This document shows positions 34,583-43,898 of a stretch of DNA of 64,000 nt, one piece after another. The notes under the pieces were generated by a model. That model was given only the letters and a program-made list of their open reading frames with translations, made no database searches and was not told where the DNA came from. The translations under genes and the position numbers were made by a program. This stretch comes from Chryseobacterium paludis (GTDB lineage Bacteria > Bacteroidota > Bacteroidia > Flavobacteriales > Weeksellaceae). Each line of letters opens with the position of its first letter. The first letter of the stretch is position 1. Location of the stretch: the NCBI RefSeq assembly GCF_025403485.1, contig NZ_CP099966.1, forward strand, positions 4,067,001 through 4,131,000, in the 5' to 3' direction.

Positions 34583-35095
34583 ATGAAAAATATATTTTTA
34601 ACGGCAATAGTAGCTTCAGCTGCTCTTGTTAGTTGTGGAACAGTACAGTCATTGGTTCAGAATACATTCCCTTATACAGCAAATGTTTTAGTATCCACAG
34701 GAGTACCTGCAGACAAAGAAGTATCTTCTACTGCTACAGCTTCCAATGTGCAGACCTGGTTTGGTGGAAATAACAATGCGAAAATAAAAGACGTGAGATT
34801 AGCAGATGCGAAAATTTCTGTAGTTTCTCCGGCAGGTGGAAATTTAAGCGCTTTAAAAAGCGTTAAAGTATACATTTCTTCAACAGGTACAGGAGAAAGA
34901 TTAGTGGCTTCCCGTACCAATATTTCTTCAAACAACTCAAGTCTGAATCTGGATCTGGATAATAACGGATTTCTAGATGAAGTAGTAAAGAGTAACGGAG
35001 TAACCGTAAGAACAGTTTATGAGCTGAAAAATCAGACCAGTTCAGATATGAACTTAAAGGTAGCACTTAATTTCAGCAGTATACCTGCGAAATAG
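34583..35095 (+). CDS. Uncharacterised lipoprotein
   Basis: 170 residues. Lipoprotein signal MKNIFLTAIVASAALVSC with Cys at residue 18, then a beta-rich domain with many Ser, Thr and Asn (VKVYISSTGTGERLVASRTN). No enzyme motif. It lies 48 bases after the previous lipoprotein gene and is followed by a strong terminator. Confidence 0.75.
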   Translation: MKNIFLTAIVASAALVSCGTVQSLVQNTFPYTANVLVSTGVPADKEVSSTATASNVQTWFGGNNNAKIKDVRLADAKISVVSPAGGNLSALKSVKVYISSTGTGERLVASRTNISSNNSSLNLDLDNNGFLDEVVKSNGVTVRTVYELKNQTSSDMNLKVALNFSSIPAK

Positions 35096-35116
35096 TTTTT
35101 ATAAAAGTTTATTAAA

Positions 35117-35147
35117 AAAACGTCTCTCAAAAAATGGGAGACGTTTT
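35117..35147. terminator. Bidirectional terminator between convergent genes
   Basis: AAAACGTCTCTC / GGGAGACGTTTT with an AAAAAAT loop; A-run on the left and T-run on the right allow it to serve both the lipoprotein gene and the broken subtilase. Confidence 0.85.
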
Positions 35148-35157
35148 TAATGATAGT

Positions 35158-36848
35158 TTATTGTTTAATGAATTTTTCTACAACTCTCCTTTGTCCATCA
35201 GTAGAGTGAATGAGATAGTTGCCTTTTGGAAGATTTGATATATCAATTTTTTTATCCGTTAAAATAGTTCCTTTTGATACCAACTGTCCCATCATATTAA
35301 AGATTTCAAAATTGACCTCTTTATCCTCAGAATTTCTAATCGAAATAAAATTTGATGCAGGATTAGGATATATTTCAACTTTTAAAGGACTTAATGTCAT
35401 GGTCTTTGATGAAAGCGTAGTACGGCTGCTTTCTAAATATTCTATAGCAGCCTTGATATTTGGAAGAGGGCCGATTTTTGTCGTCAGATTACCACCTTGA
35501 GGTATTCCTGTACTGATAAGGATATTTCTCATTTCGGAAGGACTAAGGTACTGTCCGGTTTGTTGGAAATTAAAAGATTGTATCAGTATTGCAGCAGAAG
35601 CAACGATGGGTGTTGCTGAACTTGTTCCGTTAAAGAGAGTGTATGTTCTGTTATTGTCATTGTCATATTTAGCCCAAGAACCATAACCCGCGGCTAGAAC
35701 ATTTTGACCCCAACCCTGTACATTTACTCTTGAACCATACGTGCTGAAGCTTAATCTGGAATGTTGAGATGTATCCGAGCCGGCTCCGACAACGATCGCA
35801 CCACTATTTCCCCTTGCATTGTAAGCCGAATAAAAGGAATTATCCAGATTTTCATTTCCATTTCCTGCAGCGGCTATGATAATAATTCCTGAATCAGTTG
35901 CTGCTTTTGTCAGATCCCAGACAACATTATTATATTCAGCAAGAACATAATTGGAATTCTGTCCTCCAGTTTGCATTTCATATAAAATAATGTCTCCAGC
36001 CTGAGACGCATTTATTGAACGTGTAACAGCAGCCACTCTATTGTATGAACTTGTAGTCCATTCCAGAAAACCCTTCATTTCTGTTGCGTTATATGCTGTC
36101 CCCGAAAGTCCGATATTATCTTTTGCTGAACCAAGGATACTCATCACAGCAGTTCCGTGGTCAAGATAACTATAATAAGAACTGTTAGGATCCGTTAATG
36201 ATGAATTGGGTAAACTCCGGATTCATATTGAATCGCATTTCGGGTAACAAGCATTTCATGAGGTTTGTGGAAGCCATATTCCACATCACGGATTCTTACA
36301 TTTTGACCTGTAATTCCTCTTGACCATGCATAATTTACATTGATCCCTGGATTACCAAGTAAATAATTCTGAGAGGTTTCCAGATTTGGAGTGGCAACAA
36401 AGGTTTTGGTAAATGGAGGAGTTATAGGTTCATTGCTTAGTATAGAAGCATATTCCACTTCCGGGAACCTTTCGAAATCTCGTGCCAGCCTTACCATATT
36501 ATCATTATCTTTTATCGGGCTCTCAACCTTATAAATTCGTTTCAGCTTTTCAATGGACTCGCCTGATTTTTTATACTTTTTACTGGCTTCAATCATTTCA
36601 TTCAGTTTCTTATCACTGAAACCAAGCTCATCAACAAATGACAGTTCATTTTTTTGGACAAATTCCTTCAGGGAAGGATTCTTATTTAACACCGCATTAA
36701 TAAGGTCATTTGGATGACTGGTTTTAGAAAAACAAACATAGAGTGAATGTGATTTCGAATTTTTTTCAAGTTGAAACTGCCCTTTTCTGTTCTGTCCGAA
36801 AGATAGCATAAAGCAGAAAATCAATAAAAGAAAGATTTTTGTTTTCAT
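35158..36848 (-). pseudogene. S8 subtilisin-like serine protease with T9SS sorting domain, split by a -1 frameshift
   Basis: Two frames cover one gene. The first (36848 to about 36195) has the signal peptide, a prodomain-like region and the catalytic Asp segment VRIRDVEYGF, and then stops after ESGVYPIHH. The second frame continues with SSLTDPNSSYYSYLDHGTAVMSI, bearing the catalytic His (DHGTA). It then has the oxyanion Asn (AAAGNGN), the nucleophile Ser (FNGTSSATP) and a type A sorting domain (VEIYPNPASNFISIR... LPKGNYLIHS). The frames join if one T is restored in the ATT run near 36207, so a one-base deletion is the simplest explanation. About 563 residues when joined. As it stands no full enzyme can form, unless programmed slippage or a sequencing error is involved. 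Confidence 0.85.
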
Positions 36849-36934
36849 AGTATTTTGTATTAAAATTCAATATTTGGTGAAATAAATTTATTAAATTCTA
36901 TTGATATTTTAATATTTTTTATGAAATTTATAAT

Positions 36935-37384
36935 CTATGATTTCGTTTGACTGTCCATTACAATTGTTACAGGTCCGTCATTGATGAGAGAAACCTTCAT
37001 ATCAGCGGCAAAAATCCCACTTTCTGTTTTTAATCCGGACTTTGCAATCTCCTCTTTAAAATAGTCAAAAAGAGGAATTGCTTTATCTGGCTTTGCAGCC
37101 TTTATAAATGATGGGCGGTTTCCTTTCTTATAATCTGCGATTAACGTAAACTGGCTTATACAAAGAATTTCTCCTGAAATATCTTTTATTGAAAGGTTAA
37201 GCTTTTCGTCTGCATCGGCAAAAACTCTGAGATTGAGTATTTTCTGAACCAGCCAGTCTGCATCTGTCTGTTCATCATTTTCATCTATACCAATGAGAAG
37301 CATAAAGCCACTTCCAATTTCACCTACGATCTTTCCATCTACTTTTACATGAGCTTCAGAAACCCTCTGTATAACGACTTTCAT
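36935..37384 (-). CDS. dtd: D-aminoacyl-tRNA deacylase
   Basis: 149 residues, the normal size. The family signatures are intact: MKVVIQRVSEAHVKVDG at the start, the catalytic SQFTL motif (ILCISQFTLIADY) and the C-terminal NDGPVTIVMDS, which carries the cross-subunit GP motif. It removes D-amino acids wrongly attached to tRNA, in the cytoplasm. Nine bases separate it from the lipoprotein gene upstream. Confidence 0.97.
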   Translation of the reverse strand: MKVVIQRVSEAHVKVDGKIVGEIGSGFMLLIGIDENDEQTDADWLVQKILNLRVFADADEKLNLSIKDISGEILCISQFTLIADYKKGNRPSFIKAAKPDKAIPLFDYFKEEIAKSGLKTESGIFAADMKVSLINDGPVTIVMDSQTKS

Positions 37385-37393
37385 AATTTAATT

Positions 37394-37846
37394 TTAATAA
37401 TAAATACTTAAAACTCTTGTTGCAGGATCGTAATTATAAGGATAGGTTTTAGGAGGTAGGGAGGTAACAGATGTTGGATTTCCAGTAAGTAAGATCCAGG
37501 TAGCATTATCTTTAGGGCAAACAATGCTTATGTTATTTTTAACCTCAAGAGTGGTGTCATTATCAGGACAAAGATGAGGTGCATTTCTATCAAATACTTT
37601 AAATGTATTATTACTTCCACGCACTACAATCAGACCTCTGGTTCCGGATTGTTGTTCGTCTACATAGAGCCAGCCCTGTGGTTGCGTCAAATTAAAATAA
37701 GCAGGAAGATTAAGGTTTAAAGTTACGTTAATAGGACTCGTTGGAAAACAACTTACAGTATCTTCTCTACTTCCGCAAGAATTTATAGTTAATGCACTGA
37801 TTGTCAATAAGGTAAAAAAGGATAAGATTGAAAAAGTTTTTTTCAT
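37394..37846 (-). CDS. Lipoprotein with a degenerate Rieske-like domain
   Basis: 150 residues. Lipoprotein signal ending TINSC (Cys at about residue 24). The C-terminal half has the spacing of a Rieske 2Fe-2S domain (PHLCPDNDTTLEV, then IVCPKDNATWILLTGNP) but the Cys-x-His and Cys-x2-His ligand pairs are not both present, so no cluster is expected. This type of protein is common in Bacteroidota. Probably co-transcribed with dtd. Confidence 0.65.
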   Translation of the reverse strand: MKKTFSILSFFTLLTISALTINSCGSREDTVSCFPTSPINVTLNLNLPAYFNLTQPQGWLYVDEQQSGTRGLIVVRGSNNTFKVFDRNAPHLCPDNDTTLEVKNNISIVCPKDNATWILLTGNPTSVTSLPPKTYPYNYDPATRVLSIYY

Positions 37847-37863
37847 TTCAATTTAAATTTTTA

Positions 37864-37930
37864 TATATTTGTAAAAATTAAACGATTACAACACGAAAAC
37901 ATTGTCCGACAAATGTCGGATTATTTTTTT
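37864..37930 (+). promoter_or_regulatory. greA promoter and leader hairpin with a T-run (candidate attenuator)
   Basis: A perfect -7 box TATATTTG at 37864-37871 puts the start near 37878. The leader then contains TCCGACA-AA-TGTCGGA (37905-37920) followed by TTATTTTTTT, ending 25 bases before the greA ATG. That is the form of an intrinsic terminator upstream of the coding region. Confidence 0.55.
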
Positions 37931-37955
37931 ATACTAAAACTAAATTTTGAAAATT

Positions 37956-38426
37956 ATGGCAAGCTATGTTACAAAGGAGGGGTTAGATAAAATGAAAGCT
38001 GAGCTGGAACAGTTAGAAACTGTAGAAAGACCTAAAATTACTCAGCAGATAGCAGAAGCAAGAGACAAGGGTGACTTGTCTGAAAATGCAGAATATGATG
38101 CAGCGAAGGAAGCGCAGGGAATGCTTGAAATGAGAATTTCTAAACTTAAAGATGTTATTTCTGTTTCTAAAATTATAGATGAAAGCCAATTAGATACTTC
38201 AAAAGTTTCCATTTTAACGACTGTGAGACTAAAAAATAATGCAACTCAGCAAGAACAGGTATTTACTTTGGTTCCTGATAATGAAAGTGACTTGAAAAGT
38301 GGTAGAATTTCTGTGAATACACCTATTGCAAAAGGGTTACTAGGAAAAGTTATAGGTGAAACTGCTGAAATCACTCTTCCAAATGGGAATAAGTTATCTT
38401 TTGAAGTATTAGAAATCACTCTGTAA
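37956..38426 (+). CDS. greA: Transcription elongation factor GreA
   Basis: 156 residues from the ATG at 37956 (MASYVTKEGLDKM). N-terminal coiled-coil domain with the tip acidic pair in EARDKGDLSENAEYDAAKE, and the C-terminal FKBP-like RNA polymerase-binding domain ending FEVLEITL. It enters the secondary channel of RNA polymerase and restarts backtracked complexes by transcript cleavage. The 22-base spacing to the HIT gene suggests a two-gene operon. Confidence 0.96.
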   Translation: MASYVTKEGLDKMKAELEQLETVERPKITQQIAEARDKGDLSENAEYDAAKEAQGMLEMRISKLKDVISVSKIIDESQLDTSKVSILTTVRLKNNATQQEQVFTLVPDNESDLKSGRISVNTPIAKGLLGKVIGETAEITLPNGNKLSFEVLEITL

Positions 38427-38447
38427 TACATCTAATTTCTGATCAAT

Positions 38448-38837
38448 ATGAGTACTATATTTACAAAAATCATTAACGGTGACATTCCTTCGTATAAAAT
38501 TGCAGAGGATGAGGATTTTATAGCATTTTTAGATGCTATGCCATTAGTGAAAGGACATACATTGGTTGTTCCTAAAAAAGAAGTCGATCTTATTTTTGAT
38601 TTAGAAAGCGAAGAGTATAAAAATCTGTGGGCATTTTCTCAGAAAGTGGCAAAACAGATTAAAATTGCAATTCCATGTATTAGAGTAGGTGTTGCGGTAG
38701 TAGGATTAGAAGTTCCTCATGCGCATATTCATCTGATCCCATTAAATAAAGTGGAGGATATGAATTTCAGAAATGAAAGATTAAAATTAACGGACGAAGA
38801 GTACATCGAAATTCGAAACTCAATTATTAATTCTTAA
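38448..38837 (+). CDS. HIT-family nucleotide hydrolase/transferase (Hint-like)
   Basis: 129 residues. The histidine triad PHAHIHLIP lies at about residues 99-107, and the N-terminal IFTKIINGDIPSYKI segment matches Hint-type HIT proteins, which hydrolyse purine nucleoside phosphoramidates. Cytoplasmic. Terminator follows within 40 bases. Confidence 0.93.
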   Translation: MSTIFTKIINGDIPSYKIAEDEDFIAFLDAMPLVKGHTLVVPKKEVDLIFDLESEEYKNLWAFSQKVAKQIKIAIPCIRVGVAVVGLEVPHAHIHLIPLNKVEDMNFRNERLKLTDEEYIEIRNSIINS

Positions 38838-38847
38838 AAATTAAGAG

Positions 38848-38880
38848 ATCGTAAAAAAGAAATTTTTTGCGATTTTCTTT
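38848..38880 (+). terminator. Terminator of the greA-HIT unit
   Basis: ATCGTAAAAAA / TTTTTTGCGAT with a short loop and one G.T pair, then TTTCTTT. Confidence 0.7.
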
Positions 38881-38902
38881 AACATATATATTATATAATA
38901 GT

Positions 38903-40087
38903 ATGAATTCAAACCAATGTTCTTTCTGTGGCAGAAAAAGAAATGAAGTGCAGATGCTTATTTCTGGTCAGAACGGCTTTATTTGTGAAAATTGTATAGA
39001 GCAGGCTCACTCCATTGTTAAAGACAGTGCTACTAAAACTGAATTTTCACCGGCAGAAAACATAGATACCCTGAAAAAGCCAAAAGAAATTAAAGAATTT
39101 CTTAATCAATATGTGATCGGACAGGATCAGGCAAAAAAACAGCTTTCGATTGCAGTTTACAATCACTATAAAAGATTACTTCATGCTCAGGAAGAAAATA
39201 GAGAAGTTGAGCTTGAAAAATCAAACATAATAATGATTGGTGAAACAGGAACGGGAAAAACATTATTAGCAAAGACAATAGCTCGAGAGCTTAATGTCCC
39301 GTTTTGTATAGTAGATGCGACAATTTTGACCGAAGCAGGTTATGTCGGAGAAGATGTGGAAAGTATCTTATCAAGGCTGCTTATGGTGGCAGATTATGAT
39401 GTTGAAAAAGCGGAAAAAGGAATTGTATTTATCGATGAGATCGATAAAATAGCCAGAAAATCTGATAATCCAAGTATTACAAGAGATGTTTCCGGGGAAG
39501 GGGTTCAACAGGGTTTGTTGAAGCTATTAGAAGGAAGTATTGTAAATGTTCCACCTCAGGGAGGTAGAAAACATCCGGATCAGAAATACATCCAGGTAAA
39601 CACACAAAATATATTATTTATTGCTGGTGGAGCCTTTGATGGTATTAAAGAAATTATTGAAAGGAGAATGAACAAACAGGCGATAGGTTTCAGCTCCGAA
39701 AAAATAAACAACGTGGATGAAGATGAATATGTATTAACAAATATTAATGCAATTGATCTACGTTCTTTCGGATTAATTCCCGAACTTTTGGGAAGATTTC
39801 CAATCATAACGTATCTTGATAAACTTACCAAAGAAACAATGGTACGCATTATGAAGGAACCGAAAAACTCAATTGTAAACCAGTTTGTAGAGCTCTTTAA
39901 AATGGATGGCACGGAATTGGTATTCACTGATGGTGCTATTGAAAAAATTGTAGATGAAACTTTGGACAAAGGATTGGGAGCCAGAGGACTTAGGGGAACA
40001 ACCGAAAAAGTATTGGAAGACCATATGTTTGCAATAGGTGAAGAGAAAAAAATAATATTAACGGAAGATAATATTATTATTAAATAA
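38903..40087 (+). CDS. clpX: ATP-dependent Clp protease ATPase subunit ClpX
   Basis: 394 residues from the ATG at 38903 (MNSNQCSFCGRKR); an earlier start would lie in the terminator. N-terminal zinc-binding domain with four Cys (CSFCG ... CENC), then a single AAA+ domain with Walker A GETGTGKT and Walker B IVFIDEIDKI, the ClpP-contacting IGF-type loop IGFSSEKI and the sensor-2 region LGARGLRGTTEKVLEDHMF. It unfolds tagged proteins and feeds ClpP. clpP is not in the window. Confidence 0.97.
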   Translation: MNSNQCSFCGRKRNEVQMLISGQNGFICENCIEQAHSIVKDSATKTEFSPAENIDTLKKPKEIKEFLNQYVIGQDQAKKQLSIAVYNHYKRLLHAQEENREVELEKSNIIMIGETGTGKTLLAKTIARELNVPFCIVDATILTEAGYVGEDVESILSRLLMVADYDVEKAEKGIVFIDEIDKIARKSDNPSITRDVSGEGVQQGLLKLLEGSIVNVPPQGGRKHPDQKYIQVNTQNILFIAGGAFDGIKEIIERRMNKQAIGFSSEKINNVDEDEYVLTNINAIDLRSFGLIPELLGRFPIITYLDKLTKETMVRIMKEPKNSIVNQFVELFKMDGTELVFTDGAIEKIVDETLDKGLGARGLRGTTEKVLEDHMFAIGEEKKIILTEDNIIIK

Positions 40088-40119
40088 TCAAAATAATTTT
40101 TTTGTTATGAAAAAAATCA

Positions 40120-40127
40120 TACCTTTG
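40120..40127 (+). promoter_or_regulatory. -7 box of the T9SS cargo gene
   Basis: TACCTTTG is a perfect TAnnTTTG match, 42 bases before the ATG at 40169. An upstream TTTG at 40101-40104 leaves only 15 bases of spacer, shorter than usual. Confidence 0.55.
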
Positions 40128-40168
40128 CGGGTGAGATTGTATTATAACACACACAAATAATTTATACA

Positions 40169-42157
40169 ATGAGAAAAAGTTTATTTGCTATAGGTCTTTT
40201 AGCAATTAGTTATTCTGTTCAGGCGCAGATATTATGTCACGTAGACGCTAATGCTAATATGTATGTAAGTAAGGGCACACTAGTTTATAGTGGTGGAGGT
40301 TTACAAATGAAAGGTAATGGTACTATTGAGAACCATGGAAATTTTATGGTTGCTGGTACAGCAACAGACCTTATCAAAACTATTGATGCTTCAAATGCAG
40401 ACAAAACAGAAACCAATGGTGGTGGTAATTTTATTAACAAGCTTAATGAACCTACTGCTTATGCATCTGTAAATACAAACAGTTCTGCATCTACTCCCGT
40501 TTATACTTACGGACAGTTATTCGTTACAGGTATTCCCCAAGCGAATATTACAGGAATTGTCGATCAAGAATTCAGACAGATCCGTCATGGTGATTACCAA
40601 CAAGTTGGTATGCCTTTCTTTATGAAAACCCCTGCTACTCTTAGTGCTGAATTAGGAAAAACGTTTAATGGAGTGAGAAATTCCAAAAACGGAATACTTC
40701 ACTGGGATAATACCAGAGCAGAGTGGCATCATTTACCTAACATAAATGGAATCTATAAATTTGCAGATGCTGCTTATGCATATGCTTATTGGATTCTTGG
40801 AGGGAATGGACTTGATGTAAGCAGTGTAACACGTACTGTAAAAGGACGTCCACTAAGTGATGTAGATGCTTCACAAGTGAGTGTAACTTTACAAAACGCA
40901 GGTACAGTCAATTTTGGAGCAAATGGTTCTAGTTTGAATGATTACAAAGAAAAATACAACACCTACATTCAGGATGGTTTCGAAATAGCTGCAGGTGGAA
41001 CAGCTTGGACTGGTAATTATGGTAAAAACTGGTATCAGTATGCTAATCCATTCCTTACCAATCTTGACTTATCTAAAATTGCATATAATGAACCGGCAGC
41101 AAATGGTGACGGTGTCAATCTTAGCAATATCTATGGGGTAAGACTTGATGTTTCAGGAGTTATAACAAACGCAAATGGTAGTAGCTCCACATCATATAAA
41201 GCAATCACATTCAGTGCTGGTGTTCCAACTGGAGATGTTGATTATATGTTGGTAAGACCTTTAGGGGCATTTGCTATTAAGCTTAACAACAATAGTAATA
41301 CAGATGTTTTAAATTTTTCTAATTTGAGAAGATTTAATTACTATAGTAGAGATGCAAATACAAATTATAATGTTAATGCAAGCAGAAATGCAGCAAGTAG
41401 TTCACAAGGAACTGTAAAGCAATTGGGAATTATAGCTCTTGATGCTAATGGTGCTGAAATTGGAAAAACTTATTATGTAGTTTATCCTAATGCAACTACA
41501 GGAAATTCTGCAACTGCTAGAACTCAATATACAGCTTCAACAGCTGACGTTGTAGGTACTTTCGAAGAAAGCACCAACGGAGGTTATGACAATAACTACA
41601 CTGCAAAGTATTGGTTATATATCAATGAGGCTAATGAAAACAATTTTAAAGGGAAAAATGTTATGTTAGCTACTTATAGCAACAAAATAAAATCTTTTAA
41701 ATTTGAAATTAGAGAAAATGCTGAACTAGTAAGCAATGGTACACACCAATTGTCTTCAGGTGTTGGTTTCTATTATAAAGCTCCAAACGGAGCAGTAACA
41801 GAAGCAAAACAAGGAGATGTTATTCCTGCTACTGGAACAGAATATAGTCTATATTATGGGGCACCAAATGAATCTTCTGCTAGAATTGTTGCAGGTGAAG
41901 CATCTGTGGTTAAGCCTTCAAGAACTAAAGTAGTTTATAATCCGGATATTACAAACTATATTGTAAGATTTGATCCGGATTGGAAAAAAGCAGATATTGA
42001 AGTTTATGATATGAGTGGTAAGCTGGTTATCTCTAAAAAGGCAGTAAATACTTCTACAGATTTTGTAATTGAATTAAATAATTCTATTAAAAATTCTTAT
42101 GTTGTAAAAATTGTTTCAGATAAGGGAGAAACTGTTAACACTAAAATCTTAAAATAA
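40169..42157 (+). CDS. Large secreted T9SS cargo protein with type A sorting domain
   Basis: 662 residues. Signal peptide MRKSLFAIGLLAISYSVQAQ, then a long beta-strand-rich region with many Asn, Gly, Ser and Thr and no enzymatic motif. The last 75 residues form the sorting domain (VYDMSGKLVISKKAV and a C-terminal Lys). The N-terminal stretch resembles the haemagglutinin-like or adhesin-like secreted proteins common in Flavobacteriia. Followed six bases later by a small signal-peptide protein gene. Confidence 0.85.
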   Translation: MRKSLFAIGLLAISYSVQAQILCHVDANANMYVSKGTLVYSGGGLQMKGNGTIENHGNFMVAGTATDLIKTIDASNADKTETNGGGNFINKLNEPTAYASVNTNSSASTPVYTYGQLFVTGIPQANITGIVDQEFRQIRHGDYQQVGMPFFMKTPATLSAELGKTFNGVRNSKNGILHWDNTRAEWHHLPNINGIYKFADAAYAYAYWILGGNGLDVSSVTRTVKGRPLSDVDASQVSVTLQNAGTVNFGANGSSLNDYKEKYNTYIQDGFEIAAGGTAWTGNYGKNWYQYANPFLTNLDLSKIAYNEPAANGDGVNLSNIYGVRLDVSGVITNANGSSSTSYKAITFSAGVPTGDVDYMLVRPLGAFAIKLNNNSNTDVLNFSNLRRFNYYSRDANTNYNVNASRNAASSSQGTVKQLGIIALDANGAEIGKTYYVVYPNATTGNSATARTQYTASTADVVGTFEESTNGGYDNNYTAKYWLYINEANENNFKGKNVMLATYSNKIKSFKFEIRENAELVSNGTHQLSSGVGFYYKAPNGAVTEAKQGDVIPATGTEYSLYYGAPNESSARIVAGEASVVKPSRTKVVYNPDITNYIVRFDPDWKKADIEVYDMSGKLVISKKAVNTSTDFVIELNNSIKNSYVVKIVSDKGETVNTKILK

Positions 42158-42162
42158 AATAT

Positions 42163-42393
42163 ATGAAAGCTTTGAATAAATTAATATATGGTCTTTTCCT
42201 TTTTGCTGTTTTCTTGGTCAATGCACAAGGAAGTTCAGGTCCAGGAGGAGGGCAGCCTCCACAACCAGGTGATGGTGGTGGGAGTGTAGGTCCGGGAGCT
42301 GCTCCAATTGATATGTATGTATATGCGTTGTCAATAATAGCAGTCTTACTTATTGTATTTTTCACCAAAAAGTACAAAAACCAGAAAATATAA
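42163..42393 (+). CDS. Small secreted Gly/Pro-rich protein with a C-terminal membrane helix
   Basis: 76 residues. Signal peptide (MKALNKLIYGLFLFAVFLVNAQ), a Gly/Pro-rich linker (SGPGGGQPPQPGDGGGS in part) and one transmembrane helix (YALSIIAVLLIVFF) with a basic tail. Such small proteins commonly follow T9SS cargo genes in Flavobacteriia; function unknown. Co-transcribed with the cargo gene above. Confidence 0.8.
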   Translation: MKALNKLIYGLFLFAVFLVNAQGSSGPGGGQPPQPGDGGGSVGPGAAPIDMYVYALSIIAVLLIVFFTKKYKNQKI

Positions 42394-42412
42394 AAATTTT
42401 ATTAAAATACTT

Positions 42413-42443
42413 AAAACTCACTGATTAATCGGTGAGTTTTTTT
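42413..42443 (+). terminator. Terminator after the T9SS cargo unit
   Basis: AAACTCACTGATTAATCGGTGAGTTT hairpin (arms AAACTCAC / GTGAGTTT, inner GATTAATC palindrome), followed by a T-run. Confidence 0.82.
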
Positions 42444-42454
42444 ATTTTTACATT

Positions 42455-43741
42455 ATGAAAAAGATTTTTGTATTATCAGCAGTTTTATCTGCTTTTTCTT
42501 TACAGGCTCAATTTACGGTAACTGTTCAGGCACCAGCTGATTTTAAAGATCAAGATGCAATTCTATATACATTAAATGGTTCTAAAGATATTGTTTTTAC
42601 AAAAGAACAAAGTAAAAATAATGTATGGACTTTTAAATATCCCCAGAACTATGTGGGAATGATGAAAATGTATTTTCCTAATAGTAACAATACATTTAAT
42701 TTCATTTCTGAGAATAAGAATGTAAGTATCAAACTGGATACTCAAAGCAATAAAATTAAGGATGTCATTTATCAGGATGAATCCAATAGTTTAATGAGCA
42801 AACAACAGGAAGGTTCTCAAAAAAAGGAATTAATATTGCCTGCATTAGCTCAGATTAAAGAGTATTATAAAGATAGTACTGATTTTGGTAAAGCTTTGAA
42901 AACTGAAATCAATCGTTTATCTGGTGAGGGTATTGAAGTGAATCAAACAGACCACCCATTTATTTATTACTATAATACCAATTACGCTAAGTTTTTAGGC
43001 AATGATCCTTCTAAAAAAGTTTCTCAGGATGATATAATAAACTTTATTGATAAGTCTAATGATATGCTTGAAACTTCATCATTATTGAGACCCGTATTAG
43101 TGGCTTATCTTAATTCTGGGGGGAATACTAACGTCGGAGGCTCTGTTGATAAATTGTTAAACCAGTTAAAAGTAGAAACGCCACGGGGCCAAACTGTACT
43201 ATCTGAATTAATAGACATTTTTGATGTTTATGAGATGGCAGACCTAAAGAAAAAGTATCTTGATCAAGCCCAGAATCTAAAATGTACAATTACAGACAGA
43301 TTAGCATCAACGCTTAAATCGAATGCTAATGTACAGATAGGTGCTTCTTTTCCTAACTATAAGTTCCAGTCTCCTGTTAATACAACAGCGAAGTCGATCT
43401 ATGATGTGAAAGCTGATAAGAAGATTGTTGTGTTCTGGTCATCTACTTGCTCTCACTGTGAGACCGAGTTGCCTAAACTTTTAGAAAAGTATAATGATCT
43501 TAAAGCGAAAAATATACAAATAATAGGACTTTCATTGGATATTGATAAAGATTCTTATTCTAAGAGAATTGCAGCTTTTCCTTGGATCAATGACTCTGAG
43601 TTGAGAGGATGGAATAGTAGTTATAGTGAAACCTATAATATTCATGCAACACCGACTTATTTTATTTTAGATGCTAACAATAAGATAATCAATAAACCAG
43701 ATCATGTTGCCGATGTTTTGGAGCTTTTTAAGCTAAAATAA
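42455..43741 (+). CDS. TlpA-like thiol:disulfide oxidoreductase with an N-terminal lipoprotein-type domain
   Basis: 428 residues. Signal peptide ending near QAQ. A DUF4369-like N-terminal beta domain (about 20-120) is followed by a helical middle and a thioredoxin domain (about 300-428) with active site CSHC in FWSSTCSHCETELPKL and the cis-Pro in ATPTYFIL. It should reduce or isomerise disulfides in the periplasm. It lies near the peptide island with VKOR-thioredoxin activity, but the tRNA and terminators separate them. Confidence 0.83.
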   Translation: MKKIFVLSAVLSAFSLQAQFTVTVQAPADFKDQDAILYTLNGSKDIVFTKEQSKNNVWTFKYPQNYVGMMKMYFPNSNNTFNFISENKNVSIKLDTQSNKIKDVIYQDESNSLMSKQQEGSQKKELILPALAQIKEYYKDSTDFGKALKTEINRLSGEGIEVNQTDHPFIYYYNTNYAKFLGNDPSKKVSQDDIINFIDKSNDMLETSSLLRPVLVAYLNSGGNTNVGGSVDKLLNQLKVETPRGQTVLSELIDIFDVYEMADLKKKYLDQAQNLKCTITDRLASTLKSNANVQIGASFPNYKFQSPVNTTAKSIYDVKADKKIVVFWSSTCSHCETELPKLLEKYNDLKAKNIQIIGLSLDIDKDSYSKRIAAFPWINDSELRGWNSSYSETYNIHATPTYFILDANNKIINKPDHVADVLELFKLK

Positions 43742-43773
43742 TTTTGGAGGTATAGAAATATTTTATATATTTG
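43742..43773 (+). promoter_or_regulatory. Promoter of the tRNA-Met gene
   Basis: TTTTG at 43742-43746, 19 bases, then the perfect -7 box TATATTTG at 43766-43773. The tRNA begins 13 bases later. The -33 element starts directly after the stop codon of the TlpA-like gene. Confidence 0.7.
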
Positions 43774-43785
43774 CACCACCAAAAA

Positions 43786-43859
43786 GGCGAGGTAGCTCAG
43801 TTGGTTAGAGCGCAGGATTCATAACCCTGAGGTCACGGGTTCAATTCCCGTCTTCGCTA
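43786..43859 (+). tRNA. tRNA-Met (anticodon CAT)
   Basis: 74 bases. The acceptor stem is GGCGAGG with CTTCGCT, with two G.U pairs and discriminator A. The D-arm is GCTCAGTTGGTTAGAGC. The anticodon loop is TTCATAA; the last base pair of its stem is an A-C mismatch. The T-arm is ACGGG-TTCAATT-CCCGT. CCA is not encoded. CAT could also mean tRNA-Ile2 after lysidine modification, or the initiator, but stem details favour elongator methionine. Confidence 0.9.
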
Positions 43860-43861
43860 CT

Positions 43862-43898
43862 AAAAAGGAAAGGTAATCTGATTACTTTTCCTTTTTTT
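43862..43898 (+). terminator. Terminator after the tRNA
   Basis: AAAGGAAAGGTAA / TTACTTTTCCTTT with a TCTGA loop followed by a seven-base T-run, just three bases after the tRNA. Confidence 0.85.

Noticed and set aside
42141..42377. Minus-strand Gly/Pro-rich frame opposite the small secreted protein
   Set aside because: Shadow of a repetitive Gly/Pro codon stretch; the plus-strand frame has signal peptide and membrane helix.
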